Shown here: piece by piece, positions 7,376 to 16,646 of the stretch
How the letters are laid out: each line of letters begins with the position of its first letter
Position numbering within the stretch: the first letter of the stretch is position 1
Origin: Streptococcus iniae
GTDB taxonomy: Bacteria; Bacillota; Bacilli; Lactobacillales; Streptococcaceae
NCBI RefSeq assembly: GCF_030732225.1
Contig: NZ_CP132230.1
Coordinates: forward strand, 710,001-774,000
Direction: 5' to 3'
Length of the DNA: 64,000 bases
The notes under the pieces: model-generated
The model's database searches: none
What the model was told of the DNA's origin: nothing
What the model saw: the letters and a program-made list of their open reading frames with translations, nothing else
Made by a program: the position numbers and the translations under genes

Positions 7376-9355
7376 ATGTATGATAAATTAAAAAAATTAT
7401 TATTGATATTTTCCTTCCTTTTAATTAGTTTGATAGGAATACTATTTATTAATGCTAATAGTAGTGAGATTTTTGGTGGCTTTAGAGATGTTGTAGTGGT
7501 GGAAAAGTCTCCTATTGATTTTCCTAAGGCTGTTGAAGATTTTGTTGCTAGCAATGATATTACCTTAGCAAGGAGAATAGTTGACTCTGTAGATGATTCT
7601 AATGGTCAACTCCAAAACACATATGTTCCTATTGGAAATCAACCACTACCTAAGGGGCTAAAACAACAAACAGATAATGAATTGATTGAAAATAGTTCAT
7701 ATAATACCGTTTATGTTATTGTGAGTGGTTTAATGGATGCGAATGAAGTTGCCAAAGGCTTGTCACAACTTAAAGCAAAAGTCAGAGTTCTACCAACAAA
7801 CTATGAAATTGCACTTTTTCGCTTGCTTATAACAACACCACAATCATTTCTAATAATTCTTGGACTTTTGATTGCCTACATTTCTTTAATATTTACCAAA
7901 CATATTGCAAGTATGAAAGAAGTTGGTATTTTAAGGATTTCTGGAAAAGGGAAACATGTTATAGCTTTAGAAGAAACCAAAAGGGATAGTATGTTTATCT
8001 TATGTCTAACAATAATTTGTGTTTTAGGTATTAGTGGGGTCTTATTCCTATTGAACATTTTTTCTATCTTAGCCTTATCAATAGTTTTAGTACCATTACT
8101 ATCTTGGGCATCTTTAATTTTTTTGATTAATTTTTGTTTGTCTCACATTTTTTATTATATCTTGCAACATCAGCCCATAATTCTATCAATTAAAGGTAAA
8201 GCACCGGTAGGGCTTATTTTTCTTATGACTACGATTATTCAACTATTTACTTTATTTTCAGTGATGTATTGTTTTCACGGAATGATTTTAATGACTAAAG
8301 AAGTAGACCTATTGAAAACAGGAAGAAATTTTTGGCAAGACAATGTTACCTTTTATGAGATGACCTCTTTAGAAGATGGAGGATCTATTACTCAAACTCA
8401 AAAAGAAATATTTTTTAAAGAACTTCGTGATAGTAGTACTATTATTTATAGAAATGATATGTTAGACAGTATAGCCTTATCTTCCAATAAGGGAAAAAAA
8501 GTGTACGAACCGACTCCGGATTTAACATCAAACGTGATATATGTTAATGAAAATTATATCAATGAAAATCATATAATATTATCTAAAAATGCAAATTCTT
8601 TTCTTCATGAAATGGAGACCTATGATAAGATGATTTTGATTCCAAGTAATCAAAAAGAAAATTTTGATAGACTGAAAGAAAAATGGCTATATTTTGAGGA
8701 AAGAGGATTCTTACCCAAAAATGCCAGGTTTGAAAATCCTCACCCTAACTCGAAAATGAATGCTTTTTTATATGATGGTGGTGATGTATTTACCTATCCT
8801 GTTTATTCTCAGATTGGTCGGCAATATTCAAATAGAGCCTTAGTTCATGACCCAATTATCATAGTAGAAAAACCTAACTATGCTTTATTACCGACATCAA
8901 CCTTATTGGTAAACAATCCTAAAAAAGTGATGGATTTAATTCGAAAACATCACTTAACAGCTGCATTTGGTTCATTGACCAATGGCTTATTATCTATTGA
9001 AACAAAAATAAATACGATGCAAACACGAAAATACATTCTAATGGTTTCAACAGCCGTAAGTATTTTTTCATCATTTTTGTTGTTTATATTAATGAATAGC
9101 ATTTACTTTTATCAAGGTAGAAGAACACATTTCTTAGAACGTTTGGCTGGCAAGGGAGCATTAGCTATTCATAAGTCCTATCTTATGATGCTTTGTACGG
9201 CTTATATTTTAATAGCAGTAACCGCATTTTTTGCTGTCCAATCACACTTAGTAGCACTCGTGCCAGTTGGTTACTTATTCTTGCTACTTCTTGTATTTAT
9301 GCTACAGTTAGCCAGTGAAAAAAGGGCCAATGTATTATATTTAAAAGGAGGATAG
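7376..9355 (+). CDS. bacteriocin-associated integral membrane protein (putative immunity/export permease)
   Basis: The 659-residue protein has one N-terminal TM helix (LLLIFSFLLISLIGILFINA), an extracytoplasmic region, a cluster of TM helices at about residues 150-310, a second large external domain (about 310-550) and three or four C-terminal helices. This is the layout of the bact_immun_7tm family found beside lactococcin-972-type genes, resembling FtsX/MacB-like permeases. It is preceded by a strong AAGGAGG site and is followed after 1 bp by the ABC ATPase, so they probably form one transporter. The family is proposed to give immunity; export of the bacteriocin itself is less likely because the precursor has a Sec signal. 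Confidence 0.85.
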   Translation: MYDKLKKLLLIFSFLLISLIGILFINANSSEIFGGFRDVVVVEKSPIDFPKAVEDFVASNDITLARRIVDSVDDSNGQLQNTYVPIGNQPLPKGLKQQTDNELIENSSYNTVYVIVSGLMDANEVAKGLSQLKAKVRVLPTNYEIALFRLLITTPQSFLIILGLLIAYISLIFTKHIASMKEVGILRISGKGKHVIALEETKRDSMFILCLTIICVLGISGVLFLLNIFSILALSIVLVPLLSWASLIFLINFCLSHIFYYILQHQPIILSIKGKAPVGLIFLMTTIIQLFTLFSVMYCFHGMILMTKEVDLLKTGRNFWQDNVTFYEMTSLEDGGSITQTQKEIFFKELRDSSTIIYRNDMLDSIALSSNKGKKVYEPTPDLTSNVIYVNENYINENHIILSKNANSFLHEMETYDKMILIPSNQKENFDRLKEKWLYFEERGFLPKNARFENPHPNSKMNAFLYDGGDVFTYPVYSQIGRQYSNRALVHDPIIIVEKPNYALLPTSTLLVNNPKKVMDLIRKHHLTAAFGSLTNGLLSIETKINTMQTRKYILMVSTAVSIFSSFLLFILMNSIYFYQGRRTHFLERLAGKGALAIHKSYLMMLCTAYILIAVTAFFAVQSHLVALVPVGYLFLLLLVFMLQLASEKRANVLYLKGG

Positions 9356-9356
9356 C

Positions 9357-9986
9357 ATGATTGAACTAAGGGGGATAACTAAAACATTTGACGAGCATAT
9401 TGTTTTAGAAGATTTTAGTTATAAATTTTATGAGGGGAATTCCTACGCATTAATAGGTGCATCTGGTGCAGGAAAGACAACATTATTAAACATTATTGGA
9501 AAATTAGAGCATGCCGACTCTGGAAATATATCGGTCAACAATATTGAAATAAATAAAATTAAAGAAAAAGATTATTTTAAAAACTATCTTAGTTATTTAT
9601 TCCAAAACTTTGGCTTAATTGAAAATAGAACAATCCTAGACAACTTAGATCTAGCTTTTGTTGGGAAAAAGCTTGGAAATTCTGACAAGAAAAAACGAAT
9701 GAGTGAAGCACTAAAAAGGGTCAACCTAAATGTTGATTTAAACAGAAAAATATACACACTTTCTGGTGGAGAAGCACAACGTGTAGCTATTGCCAAAACA
9801 ATCTTAAAAGATTCCCCAATTATTTTGGCAGATGAGCCGACAGCATCAGTAGATCAAAAAAATAGTGAGGAAATTATTGAATTGATATTGGAATTGGCTA
9901 AAGAGAATAAAATTGTGATAATAGCTACCCACTCTCCCAACGTCTACAATAAAGTTGATCATATTTTAGAAATAGCAAAGAGGTAA
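9357..9986 (+). CDS. ABC transporter ATP-binding protein, lactococcin-972 type
   Basis: The 209-residue ATPase has Walker A GASGAGKTT (about residue 34), Q-loop LFQNFGL, signature LSGGEAQRVAIAK, Walker B IILADEPTASVD and the switch histidine in ATHSPNV. Its size and sequence match the L_ocin_972_ABC subgroup, which pairs with the bacteriocin-associated membrane protein encoded 1 bp upstream. Together they resemble MacB/LolD-type systems that act on envelope substrates. The start codon has the GGAGG site inside the end of the preceding gene, suggesting translational coupling. Confidence 0.9.
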   Translation: MIELRGITKTFDEHIVLEDFSYKFYEGNSYALIGASGAGKTTLLNIIGKLEHADSGNISVNNIEINKIKEKDYFKNYLSYLFQNFGLIENRTILDNLDLAFVGKKLGNSDKKKRMSEALKRVNLNVDLNRKIYTLSGGEAQRVAIAKTILKDSPIILADEPTASVDQKNSEEIIELILELAKENKIVIIATHSPNVYNKVDHILEIAKR

Positions 9987-10178
9987 ATGACTATGAAGTT
10001 TAACCTAACAAATATTTTGTTACAATTAATGATTTTTATAAACACTTCTTTTATAATATTAACTCAAATGACTAGTCTCAGGCAGCCTGTTAAATTGCTT
10101 ATTCACCTCATCTGTCTCTTGAGTTTCATGTCTTTAGCAATTGCTATTTACAATTACGTAAGATCCGAGAAAGATTAG
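9987..10178 (+). CDS. small two-TM membrane protein of the bacteriocin operon
   Basis: The 63-residue protein begins directly after the stop of the ABC ATPase, with AGAGG upstream. It is nearly all membrane: helix 1 about residues 8-27 (NILLQLMIFINTSFIILTQ), helix 2 about 36-57 (LLIHLICLLSFMSLAIAIYN), and a short charged tail. I do not recognise a family. Position and size suggest an accessory or immunity peptide for the bacteriocin transporter. Translation may start at the second ATG two codons in. Confidence 0.6.
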   Translation: MTMKFNLTNILLQLMIFINTSFIILTQMTSLRQPVKLLIHLICLLSFMSLAIAIYNYVRSEKD

Positions 10179-10307
10179 TGAGAAGAAATCAGATGCCATG
10201 AAACTTTTTTAAGTCTTAATCTGATAGAGTGAGATGAACGAAGAACTAAGATGAGTAGTCACCCTTATTCAACTCCCATAGGGTGGAAATATCTAATATT
10301 ATAATGG
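10179..10307. other. gap: bacteriocin operon to right repeat copy
   Basis: There is no supported gene. A weak hairpin (ATCAGAT near 10190 with ATCTGAT near 10219) is present but has no T run, so it is not called a terminator. Together with the right repeat copy and the stretch to 10526, this makes about 350 bp without coding sequence. Confidence 0.4.
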
Positions 10308-10398
10308 TTTTTATAATATTAATAGATGTCAAGAAGAGTTTGCTTAATGGGTGCGACAGTTGGACCATTGACAAGCTCTCTTTTCGTTGTTGTAAAAT
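10308..10398. repeat. 91-bp direct repeat, right copy
   Basis: This matches 647-737 in the same orientation with one substitution. The stretch from 10399 to 10526 after it shows no gene and does not resemble the sequence after the left copy, so the repeat edge is sharp on that side. Confidence 0.85.
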
Positions 10399-10526
10399 TT
10401 GATTTATTTTAAAATAATCTTGAGAGAAAAAATGGTCTTTCAAACAGAAAAAGCAAGGGCTGTGATACCATTGCTTAGATTAGTGTTCACTACAAATGAT
10501 GTAGTTCTGTATTGTTAAATGTTATC

Positions 10527-12272
10527 TTAATTGAATTCTTTAAGCAGTCTTAGGACGCGGTCAAAAATTGTTTTGTCTTCTTTCATTTCGGATTCAATGT
10601 TTCTTACTAAGAGTGGGTCATCCGTGATAATGCCGTCAATTGGTTTGTCTAGGAAATGCTCGATTCTCTCGCTCTTATTGATTGTCCAAACATAGATTTT
10701 CTTTTTGCTCCAATAGGCTTGTAAAGAAAGGTATGGACGGTAGGAGAGGTCTTCAATGACAAAGAAATCAACCTTTTCATTGCCGAAAATTCCAAATTGA
10801 ATAGGAATCACATGACCTGTTTCAATAGTGGGCTGCTTTTTATTGATGTCTTCCATAACTTTCAAGTTTAAAGACATGACTTTATGTTCCTTAGATAAAC
10901 CTAATTCCTGGTATTCTTTCAAAAACAGATCAACATAATCACTGGGTTCTTTGGGATTTGGTTTTAACTCAATTAAGAGTTTCAGGTTTAATGCTTTTGC
11001 ACGGTTAGCATAATCTTTAAAAGAAGAAATATGACTTGAGAAGTCTCCCTGTTCTATACCTACTTTTTTAACCTCTTCCAGAGTCATATCAGAAATATTT
11101 TGATCAATTCCTGCCAATCTTTTTAGATTATTATCATGTGAAACGACAAAATGACGATCTTTTGTTAGCATCAGGTCCATTTCAACATAGTCACTCTTGT
11201 CTGTTTTTGCGCCTTCTAAGGCTTCTATGGAATTTTCAACACCACGGGCAACGACCCCTCGATGGGCGATAACGGTTTTATCAACATTCGTTTGATAAAA
11301 GGCTAATCGACTCACTGAAAAGAATCCAATAGCTGTTGTTATGATAACTAAAAGCAATAATTCGACTGCAATCCTTCGGTGACTTTGGGAGTTAACTCTT
11401 GATATTTGAGGATTTCCAAGTAGAAAATGCTTGAAGATAAGTGCAAGTCCTATTGTGACAAAGGCAGTAACAAGAAATGTTACTTCCCAAATAAGTGTTA
11501 AAAAGATGCTTTGTATCCAGAAGTGATTACCCGAGCTATCTAAGGTCGAAAGCATTACTATCAAGGCCATTACAATCAAACTAAAAGAAAAAAGAATAAG
11601 GAGTGACAAGCATAAGATTCGAAGAAGAAGGGACCAATTTTTTCGAGTAAGTGACCAACTTTCTTTAATGCTTTGCCAAGCCGTTAGATGTTTTAAACTA
11701 ACGAGCGGGATGACTAGCATTAAGCGAATATTTATATAAGCAATTAAAATAGCTAAGCTATAAACAAGTAGTTGCCCCTTGGTTTCTTTCATTAGCTCGC
11801 CAATAATAAAATCTGGAATCGCAATTTTTTGTGTTAGGGCTGATGCTAATCCTACGTGTAAAACAGGAATAGTCACTAAAATATAAGCTAAAAAGACAGG
11901 GAGTTGTCGCCCCCCAATGGTTTGCCAAAATTTTTTAAGGTATTGTGGCAATTGTTTTAGGCTAGTTTTAGTTAAAATGGGCTTGTTTTGAATAATAGCA
12001 AATAGTAAATAAAACTCTATATGAATAAATAAGGCCACCGAGATCATGTAAATCACTAAAATGATAAGGCATAAGGGATTTTTTAGAACTTCCCAAAAAT
12101 TAGTATGGTTAATATGAGGTAAATTTGTAAGATCAAGGATTATATAAAAAAGTTCAGATAAGACTCCATTAGCAATATGAACCAAAAGAAATTGCAAAAT
12201 ACTTACTTTTAATACCCATAACAATTTTATTTCTTTTAAGGGTTGAAGTGTTGATTTAATAAAGTGCCCCAT
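10527..12272 (-). CDS. membrane-anchored glycerophosphodiester phosphodiesterase
   Basis: The 581-residue protein has about eight TM helices in the first 330 residues (GPDPase_memb-type domain). A C-terminal GDPD barrel from about residue 335 carries AHRGVVARGVENS, EMDLMLTKDRHFVVSHD, and ELKPNP further on. These supply the catalytic histidines and the metal-binding Glu/Asp residues of the family. It hydrolyses glycerophosphodiesters to glycerol-3-phosphate and an alcohol, and may act on lipoteichoic-acid or phospholipid breakdown products at the membrane. It is a single gene flanked by gaps, the first likely core gene right of the accessory segment. The substrate is not evident from sequence. 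Confidence 0.88.
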   Translation of the reverse strand: MGHFIKSTLQPLKEIKLLWVLKVSILQFLLVHIANGVLSELFYIILDLTNLPHINHTNFWEVLKNPLCLIILVIYMISVALFIHIEFYLLFAIIQNKPILTKTSLKQLPQYLKKFWQTIGGRQLPVFLAYILVTIPVLHVGLASALTQKIAIPDFIIGELMKETKGQLLVYSLAILIAYINIRLMLVIPLVSLKHLTAWQSIKESWSLTRKNWSLLLRILCLSLLILFSFSLIVMALIVMLSTLDSSGNHFWIQSIFLTLIWEVTFLVTAFVTIGLALIFKHFLLGNPQISRVNSQSHRRIAVELLLLVIITTAIGFFSVSRLAFYQTNVDKTVIAHRGVVARGVENSIEALEGAKTDKSDYVEMDLMLTKDRHFVVSHDNNLKRLAGIDQNISDMTLEEVKKVGIEQGDFSSHISSFKDYANRAKALNLKLLIELKPNPKEPSDYVDLFLKEYQELGLSKEHKVMSLNLKVMEDINKKQPTIETGHVIPIQFGIFGNEKVDFFVIEDLSYRPYLSLQAYWSKKKIYVWTINKSERIEHFLDKPIDGIITDDPLLVRNIESEMKEDKTIFDRVLRLLKEFN

Positions 12273-12596
12273 TACTTAATCTCCTAAATGCATTTTTTAG
12301 TTAGAATATAATCTACACCTTTTATCTTACCAAAAAAGAGTTGATTTGTAATCAATGAGAGAATTTTTTCTCATTTTTAAAAAAATAAACTAAGGAAAGA
12401 AAACTTGATTTTTTAAGGCTTAGGCCTTTTTGGAGTAGATATGATAGAAGAAGAAAAGGAGAGAGTGTCTTTTAGTAACGGCTTATACTAGTAAATAATC
12501 AAAAAGAATTCAATAATTTTTGATCTCTATGTCCAATTTTATTTGCTATTGTGTTATAATGTTATTAAATAATTATGAGAGCAGGAGTAGCTAGCG
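12273..12596. other. divergent promoter gap
   Basis: This 324-bp AT-rich gap separates the divergently transcribed GDPD and CPBP genes. A TATAAT at 12555-12560 lies about 37 bp before the CPBP start, with only a weak -35 candidate near 12532. No open frame or RNA gene was supported. Confidence 0.5.
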
Positions 12597-13316
12597 ATGC
12601 TTAAGATTCAGGATAAAAAAGTGATTTTATGGCCCTTGATTTACATTTTACTTATGGGAATTGCTAATTTTTTAAGTGCACAAGTATTTCATGTGACTTA
12701 TGGTGAAAGTGATTATGTTAAAACCATGTTACCTTTTATGGTTATTTTAGCTGCTTATTCGTCACTTTGCTTTTATAGTCAAGGCAAGCAGTTAGAAACG
12801 AACTGGCAACCAACTGGGAATTCTCGCATTTTTATGCTCATCTTTGTCCCTATAGTAGTAATGGCCCTATTTTTTATAGTTAGGAATGTCACATTTGAAA
12901 TGTCATTTCTGATTCCCCTCTTGGTTACTTTTTTGGTAGGATTTGCTGAGGAAATGATGTTTCGTCGTGTGCTCTTTGTTTCTCTACTTAAGCAGTCTGA
13001 TTTAGCAAGTGCAGTAATAGATTCAGCTATTATTTTCAGTCTTTTGCATAGTATCAATGTGTTGGGTGGATTACCATTTGGTCAAATGCTGATCCAGCTA
13101 ATTATGACCTTTATTGCAGGAATTTTTTATGCTCTTATGTATCATCAAACCAAGTCAATCACTTTATTGGTTGTTTCACATTGGTTATGGGATTATCTGG
13201 TATTAGGTGGAGCTTCTCAAAAATACCCTCTTATAGGAATCGCAACAACAGTCTTAATGTTGATGCAACTGCTAGTTGTTCTCTTTTTTGTTCTAAAACA
13301 AAGAAAGGCAAAATAG
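12597..13316 (+). CDS. CPBP-family intramembrane metalloprotease (Abi)
   Basis: The 239-residue protein has seven or eight TM helices. It carries the CPBP/Abi motifs: EEMMFRR (EExxxR, about residue 118), FSLLHSIN (second metal-binding motif) and SHWLWD (third motif histidine). These glutamates and histidines are the proposed metal ligands and catalytic residues of this CAAX-protease-like family. Relatives near bacteriocin loci give self-immunity, but here the gene is 2.2 kb beyond the bacteriocin repeat and looks like a core gene. A TATAAT precedes it and a strong terminator follows it, so it is probably monocistronic. Confidence 0.85.
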   Translation: MLKIQDKKVILWPLIYILLMGIANFLSAQVFHVTYGESDYVKTMLPFMVILAAYSSLCFYSQGKQLETNWQPTGNSRIFMLIFVPIVVMALFFIVRNVTFEMSFLIPLLVTFLVGFAEEMMFRRVLFVSLLKQSDLASAVIDSAIIFSLLHSINVLGGLPFGQMLIQLIMTFIAGIFYALMYHQTKSITLLVVSHWLWDYLVLGGASQKYPLIGIATTVLMLMQLLVVLFFVLKQRKAK

Positions 13317-13389
13317 AGTTATTTTCATTTTCGCAAGTCATTTAAAGATAAAGATATTTTGCAGTAAAGCTCATCAAGTAGTTATAACA

Positions 13390-13426
13390 ATCTCAGCCTT
13401 CGACAAGAAAAGGCTGAGATTTTTTA
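13390..13426 (+). terminator. terminator after the CPBP gene
   Basis: An 11-bp perfect stem (ATCTCAGCCTT at 13390-13400 with AAGGCTGAGAT at 13410-13420) is followed by six T. Confidence 0.9.
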
Positions 13427-13496
13427 GATTGAAAATGGGAGTTAAACTAGCAAGTTAAGCATCAGCTTTTTTTACAGAGCTAGATGGTCCTTGATT

Positions 13497-14069
13497 TTAC
13501 AATTTTAGAACATTGTACACCAAGCCTAGGGCACCGGAGTCAAATTGTTCTGAGCTAATTAAGTCAAGTTCTGCAGTGATACCGTCAAAAAGGCCTAGCC
13601 CATTACCAACAAGTGTCGGAGAAACAGTGATTTTAATCTTATCGACTAGTTGTTCTTGAAGGAGGTATTTCGCTAGGCGAGGACTACCAAGAACAAGAAT
13701 GTCCTGTCCCTCTGTATTTTTGAGGTCTTTTACTGTTTCTACTAGGTTTTCCTTAATAAGGGTTGAATGCTTCCAGTCAGCAGTTTTTAGTGTTTTTGAA
13801 GCAATGCGTTTGTCCACATTGCTAATCCATTTGGCGTGATTTTTTTCATAAGCAGTAGCTTCTGGATTTGTCAGCATTTCTGTCCAGTAGGCATACATCA
13901 TCTGATAGGTTGCTCTTCCCCAGAGAATAGTGTCAACACTTGCTAAGTGCGTTTGAGCAAAATTTTCAAGCTCTTGGTCATATGCGACAAAACCAATATC
14001 CATTGCTCCATTTGGTCCTTCAACAATGCCGTCTAGAGACATGTGTAAAAATATAACTAAATTTCTCAT
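13497..14069 (-). CDS. RibD-C/dihydrofolate-reductase-like protein
   Basis: The 190-residue protein matches small stand-alone RibD C-terminal-domain proteins (YyaP/YwjB-like): N-terminal VIFLHMSLDGIVEGPNGAMD, ILWGRATYQMM, and the nucleotide-binding ILVLGSPRLAKYLL. These share the DHFR/pyrimidine-reductase fold and bind NADPH, but the substrate is generally unknown. It should not be read as a true FolA. It is single, on the minus strand between plus-strand genes. ATG at 14069 follows a weak ribosome site (AGGAAAAAT). Confidence 0.8.
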   Translation of the reverse strand: MRNLVIFLHMSLDGIVEGPNGAMDIGFVAYDQELENFAQTHLASVDTILWGRATYQMMYAYWTEMLTNPEATAYEKNHAKWISNVDKRIASKTLKTADWKHSTLIKENLVETVKDLKNTEGQDILVLGSPRLAKYLLQEQLVDKIKITVSPTLVGNGLGLFDGITAELDLISSEQFDSGALGLVYNVLKL

Positions 14070-14252
14070 TATTTTTCCTACTATAACATTTGATTTAGCT
14101 AGTATACAGTTTTAATAGGTCAAAGTAAACTGAAGTGTTTCTTGAAAAAGAGGCATTTTTGTAATCTATTTTGTTAGAATCATTTTCGCATCTGCTATAA
14201 TAAAACTTAATAAGTGATATCATAAAACCTAAATAAAGGAATAGAAAAGAAA

Positions 14253-14756
14253 ATGACAGTTTCGATTATAACCCTTCATGATTCTGTAACGAAAGAGTCT
14301 ATTGCAAGGAAGGTACTAGTTGATTTGCCCTCTTGGTTTGGAATTCAAGAAGCTACCGAGAAATATGTGACAGATGCAAGTGAAATGCCATTTTTGGCGG
14401 CCTATGACAATGATAAACCTGTAGGATTTATTGCCTTAAAAGCAACAAGTCCGGCTTGTGCCGAGATTTTTGTCATGGGAATTATTAAAGAATATCATAG
14501 ACAAGGGATAGGAAAAAAATTGCATCTAGCTTATGAAAAGTTGGCAAGAGGTCTAGGATATAGCTACTCACAAGTCAAAACAATTGCTCTTGGCAAATAC
14601 GAGACTTACAATCAGTCCAATTATTTTTACCGAGCTATGGGCTATGAGGCATTGGAAATTTTTCCAGAATTATGGCATGTTAACAATCCCTGTCAGATTT
14701 ATATTAAATATTTAGGCAACCATAGATGTAAAAGATTCAGATTTAAAGCACGATGA
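14253..14756 (+). CDS. GNAT-family N-acetyltransferase
   Basis: The 167-residue protein has a single GNAT domain. The beta4-alpha3 acetyl-CoA loop is seen in IFVMGIIKEYHRQGIGKKLH (about residues 73-92, R-Q-G-I-G-K). The C-terminal YFYRAMGYEALEIFPELWHVN is the usual closing part of the fold. The acceptor is unknown. It has its own spacing from the neighbours (184 bp upstream, 229 bp downstream) and is probably transcribed alone, although no clear terminator separates it from the fatty-acid genes. Confidence 0.82.
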   Translation: MTVSIITLHDSVTKESIARKVLVDLPSWFGIQEATEKYVTDASEMPFLAAYDNDKPVGFIALKATSPACAEIFVMGIIKEYHRQGIGKKLHLAYEKLARGLGYSYSQVKTIALGKYETYNQSNYFYRAMGYEALEIFPELWHVNNPCQIYIKYLGNHRCKRFRFKAR

Positions 14757-14941
14757 TGTTTGCAAGATATTGTTGTAAAACTCACGGTATTATTTGGGAT
14801 TATTATAGTGGAAAAGACTGTTTATGTACGGATCTCCATAAGTTGGACATAATATCTAACGATTGGGGTGCAGTTCATTACAGTTTTTTTATTGTTAAAA
14901 GATGCTCAAGCACTTTCGTAGTTTAAACATTAAATTGATGC

Positions 14942-14964
14942 TATACTTAATGTAAGTGCTTACA
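14942..14964 (+). promoter_or_regulatory. -10 box and cre-like site before acyl-CoA synthetase
   Basis: TATACT (14942-14947) is followed by TGTAAGTGCTTACA (14951-14964), a near-palindrome close to the CcpA cre consensus with TG in place of the central CG. The site covers the expected start of transcription, so CcpA binding would repress. The -35 is weak. Confidence 0.65.
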
Positions 14965-14985
14965 AATAAAAAAAGGAGATGAACC

Positions 14986-16506
14986 ATGGATGTTGATTTC
15001 TTAAAAACTCGAGCCAGATTTAGTTCACAGCAAGTTGCTATAAGGGACCCATTAAAAGGTAAAGAATGGACTTACGAGGACTTGAACCAACGTGCTGTTA
15101 ATTTGGCTCATTATTTATTAGCCTATGGCATTAGTAAAGGTGACCGTGTTGCCTTATTTTGTCCTAACGACATTGCTTATTTTGACCTATTATTTGCATG
15201 TACTAAAATTGGGGCAGTATTAGTTCCTATCAATTGGCGTTTGAAACCTATTGAGATAAAGAAAATACTTGAAGACTGTCACCCAAAGATTGTTTTCTTT
15301 GCCAGCAATCATAAAGATCGATTGGAAAAATTAGTTCCAGATAGTCAAATGGTTGATGTCGATGATATGGAATATGATCTTATTTGTGAAACAAAAATAG
15401 AAAAAGAACTTCCCTTTGTTAAGGTTGATAAATACAGTCCAGCTTTTATCATGTATACCAGTGGCTCTACTGGAATGCCAAAGGGGGTTATGATTAGTCA
15501 CAATGGCATGATTCAAAATGCCATGAATGGTATTGTCAATTGGAATTTTAAAATGTCTGATCGTACCTTGGTTAGTGCACCTATGTTTCATATCGCAGCC
15601 TTGTGTGGTTTTGCAATTCCATTTATTTTAAACGGGTCACAATTGATTATTGAACGTTATTTCAATCCTAGAGAAGCCATCGAACTCATTAGTGATTACA
15701 AGATTACACATCTCTTTATGGTGCCAACAATGTATTATACTCTTTTGACCCATGAAAGTTTTTACCCCCAAGCTTTGGAATCTGTCAAAGTGTTTATTTC
15801 AGGAGGAGCTCCTGCTTCTGACTTTGTGCAAAAAGCCTTTAAAAAAATGGGGCATACCATTATCAATTCCTATGGTTTAACAGAAGTTGGACCAAATAAT
15901 TTTAGAATTTTACCAGAAGAGGTTGCTGATCATCCCAAAAGTATCGGCAAACCAATCATGTTTGTGAGAGCTCGTATTGTAGATAAAGAATTTCAAGATG
16001 TCAAACGAGGTGATATTGGAGAACTTATTTTATCTGGTGAGCATGTTTGTTTAGGGTATTGGGAAAATTCTGCCGAAACGCAAAAAGCCTTTCACGGAAA
16101 CTATTTTTGTACGGGTGATTTAGCTCGACAAGATCAAGAAGGATTTTATTATATCGTTAACCGCAAAAAAGAGTTGATTATTACAGGTGGTGAAAATGTC
16201 TTACCATCAGAGGTTGAAGCAGTGCTTAATAGACATCCTTTAATAAAAGACTCTATTGTTGTGGGCTTTGATAATGCTGAATTTGGTGAATCCGTTGGAG
16301 CTGCTATTCAATTAGAGGCTGATTTTGCTGATTACTCTAAAGAACTCAATCGTTATTGTCTGGAACATTTAGCTGGCTATAAGGCACCAAAAGCTTATCT
16401 TGTATTGGAAGACTTTCCAAGAAATGCAATCGGCAAAATTGATAAAGGCCAAATACAAAAATGGTTAACGGATTATGTCAAACGGCATGGTCAAGACATT
16501 ATTTAA
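14986..16506 (+). CDS. long/medium-chain acyl-CoA synthetase (AMP-forming)
   Basis: The 506-residue ANL-superfamily ligase has the P-loop YTSGSTGMPKG (about 156-166), the A5 motif NSYGLTEVGP, the A7/A8 region YFCTGDLARQDQEGFYYIVN and the catalytic lysine in the C-terminal NAIGKIDKG. It would activate a carboxylic acid with ATP and CoA, the entry step to the beta-oxidation-like genes that follow. Chain length cannot be read from the sequence. It is separated from the next gene by a terminator and a second promoter, both with cre-like sites, so these are co-regulated units. The ribosome site AAAAGGAG is good. Confidence 0.88.
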   Translation: MDVDFLKTRARFSSQQVAIRDPLKGKEWTYEDLNQRAVNLAHYLLAYGISKGDRVALFCPNDIAYFDLLFACTKIGAVLVPINWRLKPIEIKKILEDCHPKIVFFASNHKDRLEKLVPDSQMVDVDDMEYDLICETKIEKELPFVKVDKYSPAFIMYTSGSTGMPKGVMISHNGMIQNAMNGIVNWNFKMSDRTLVSAPMFHIAALCGFAIPFILNGSQLIIERYFNPREAIELISDYKITHLFMVPTMYYTLLTHESFYPQALESVKVFISGGAPASDFVQKAFKKMGHTIINSYGLTEVGPNNFRILPEEVADHPKSIGKPIMFVRARIVDKEFQDVKRGDIGELILSGEHVCLGYWENSAETQKAFHGNYFCTGDLARQDQEGFYYIVNRKKELIITGGENVLPSEVEAVLNRHPLIKDSIVVGFDNAEFGESVGAAIQLEADFADYSKELNRYCLEHLAGYKAPKAYLVLEDFPRNAIGKIDKGQIQKWLTDYVKRHGQDII

Positions 16507-16510
16507 GTTC

Positions 16511-16540
16511 AAAAAAGTTGCTTAAAAAGCAACTTTTTTT
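16511..16540 (+). terminator. terminator after acyl-CoA synthetase
   Basis: AAAAAGTTGCTT (16512-16523) pairs with AAGCAACTTTTT (16527-16538) around a 3-nt loop and ends in a T run. Confidence 0.88.
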
Positions 16541-16646
16541 GAGATTTTCACAAAGATTATTTTTCTATAAACGCCTTCAATAAAGGGTTTTAAAAGTTTT
16601 TTGCAAACTATTAAGTTACATAATACTTACTATTATCAAGCTTAAT

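Noticed and set aside
10246..10443. 65-codon minus-strand frame across the right 91-bp repeat
   Set aside because: The frame is not kept in the left repeat copy and has no ribosome site or domain.
12597..13316. CPBP protease as an immunity gene of the bacteriocin
   Set aside because: It lies outside the direct repeats, beyond the GDPD gene, with its own promoter and terminator, so position does not support that link.
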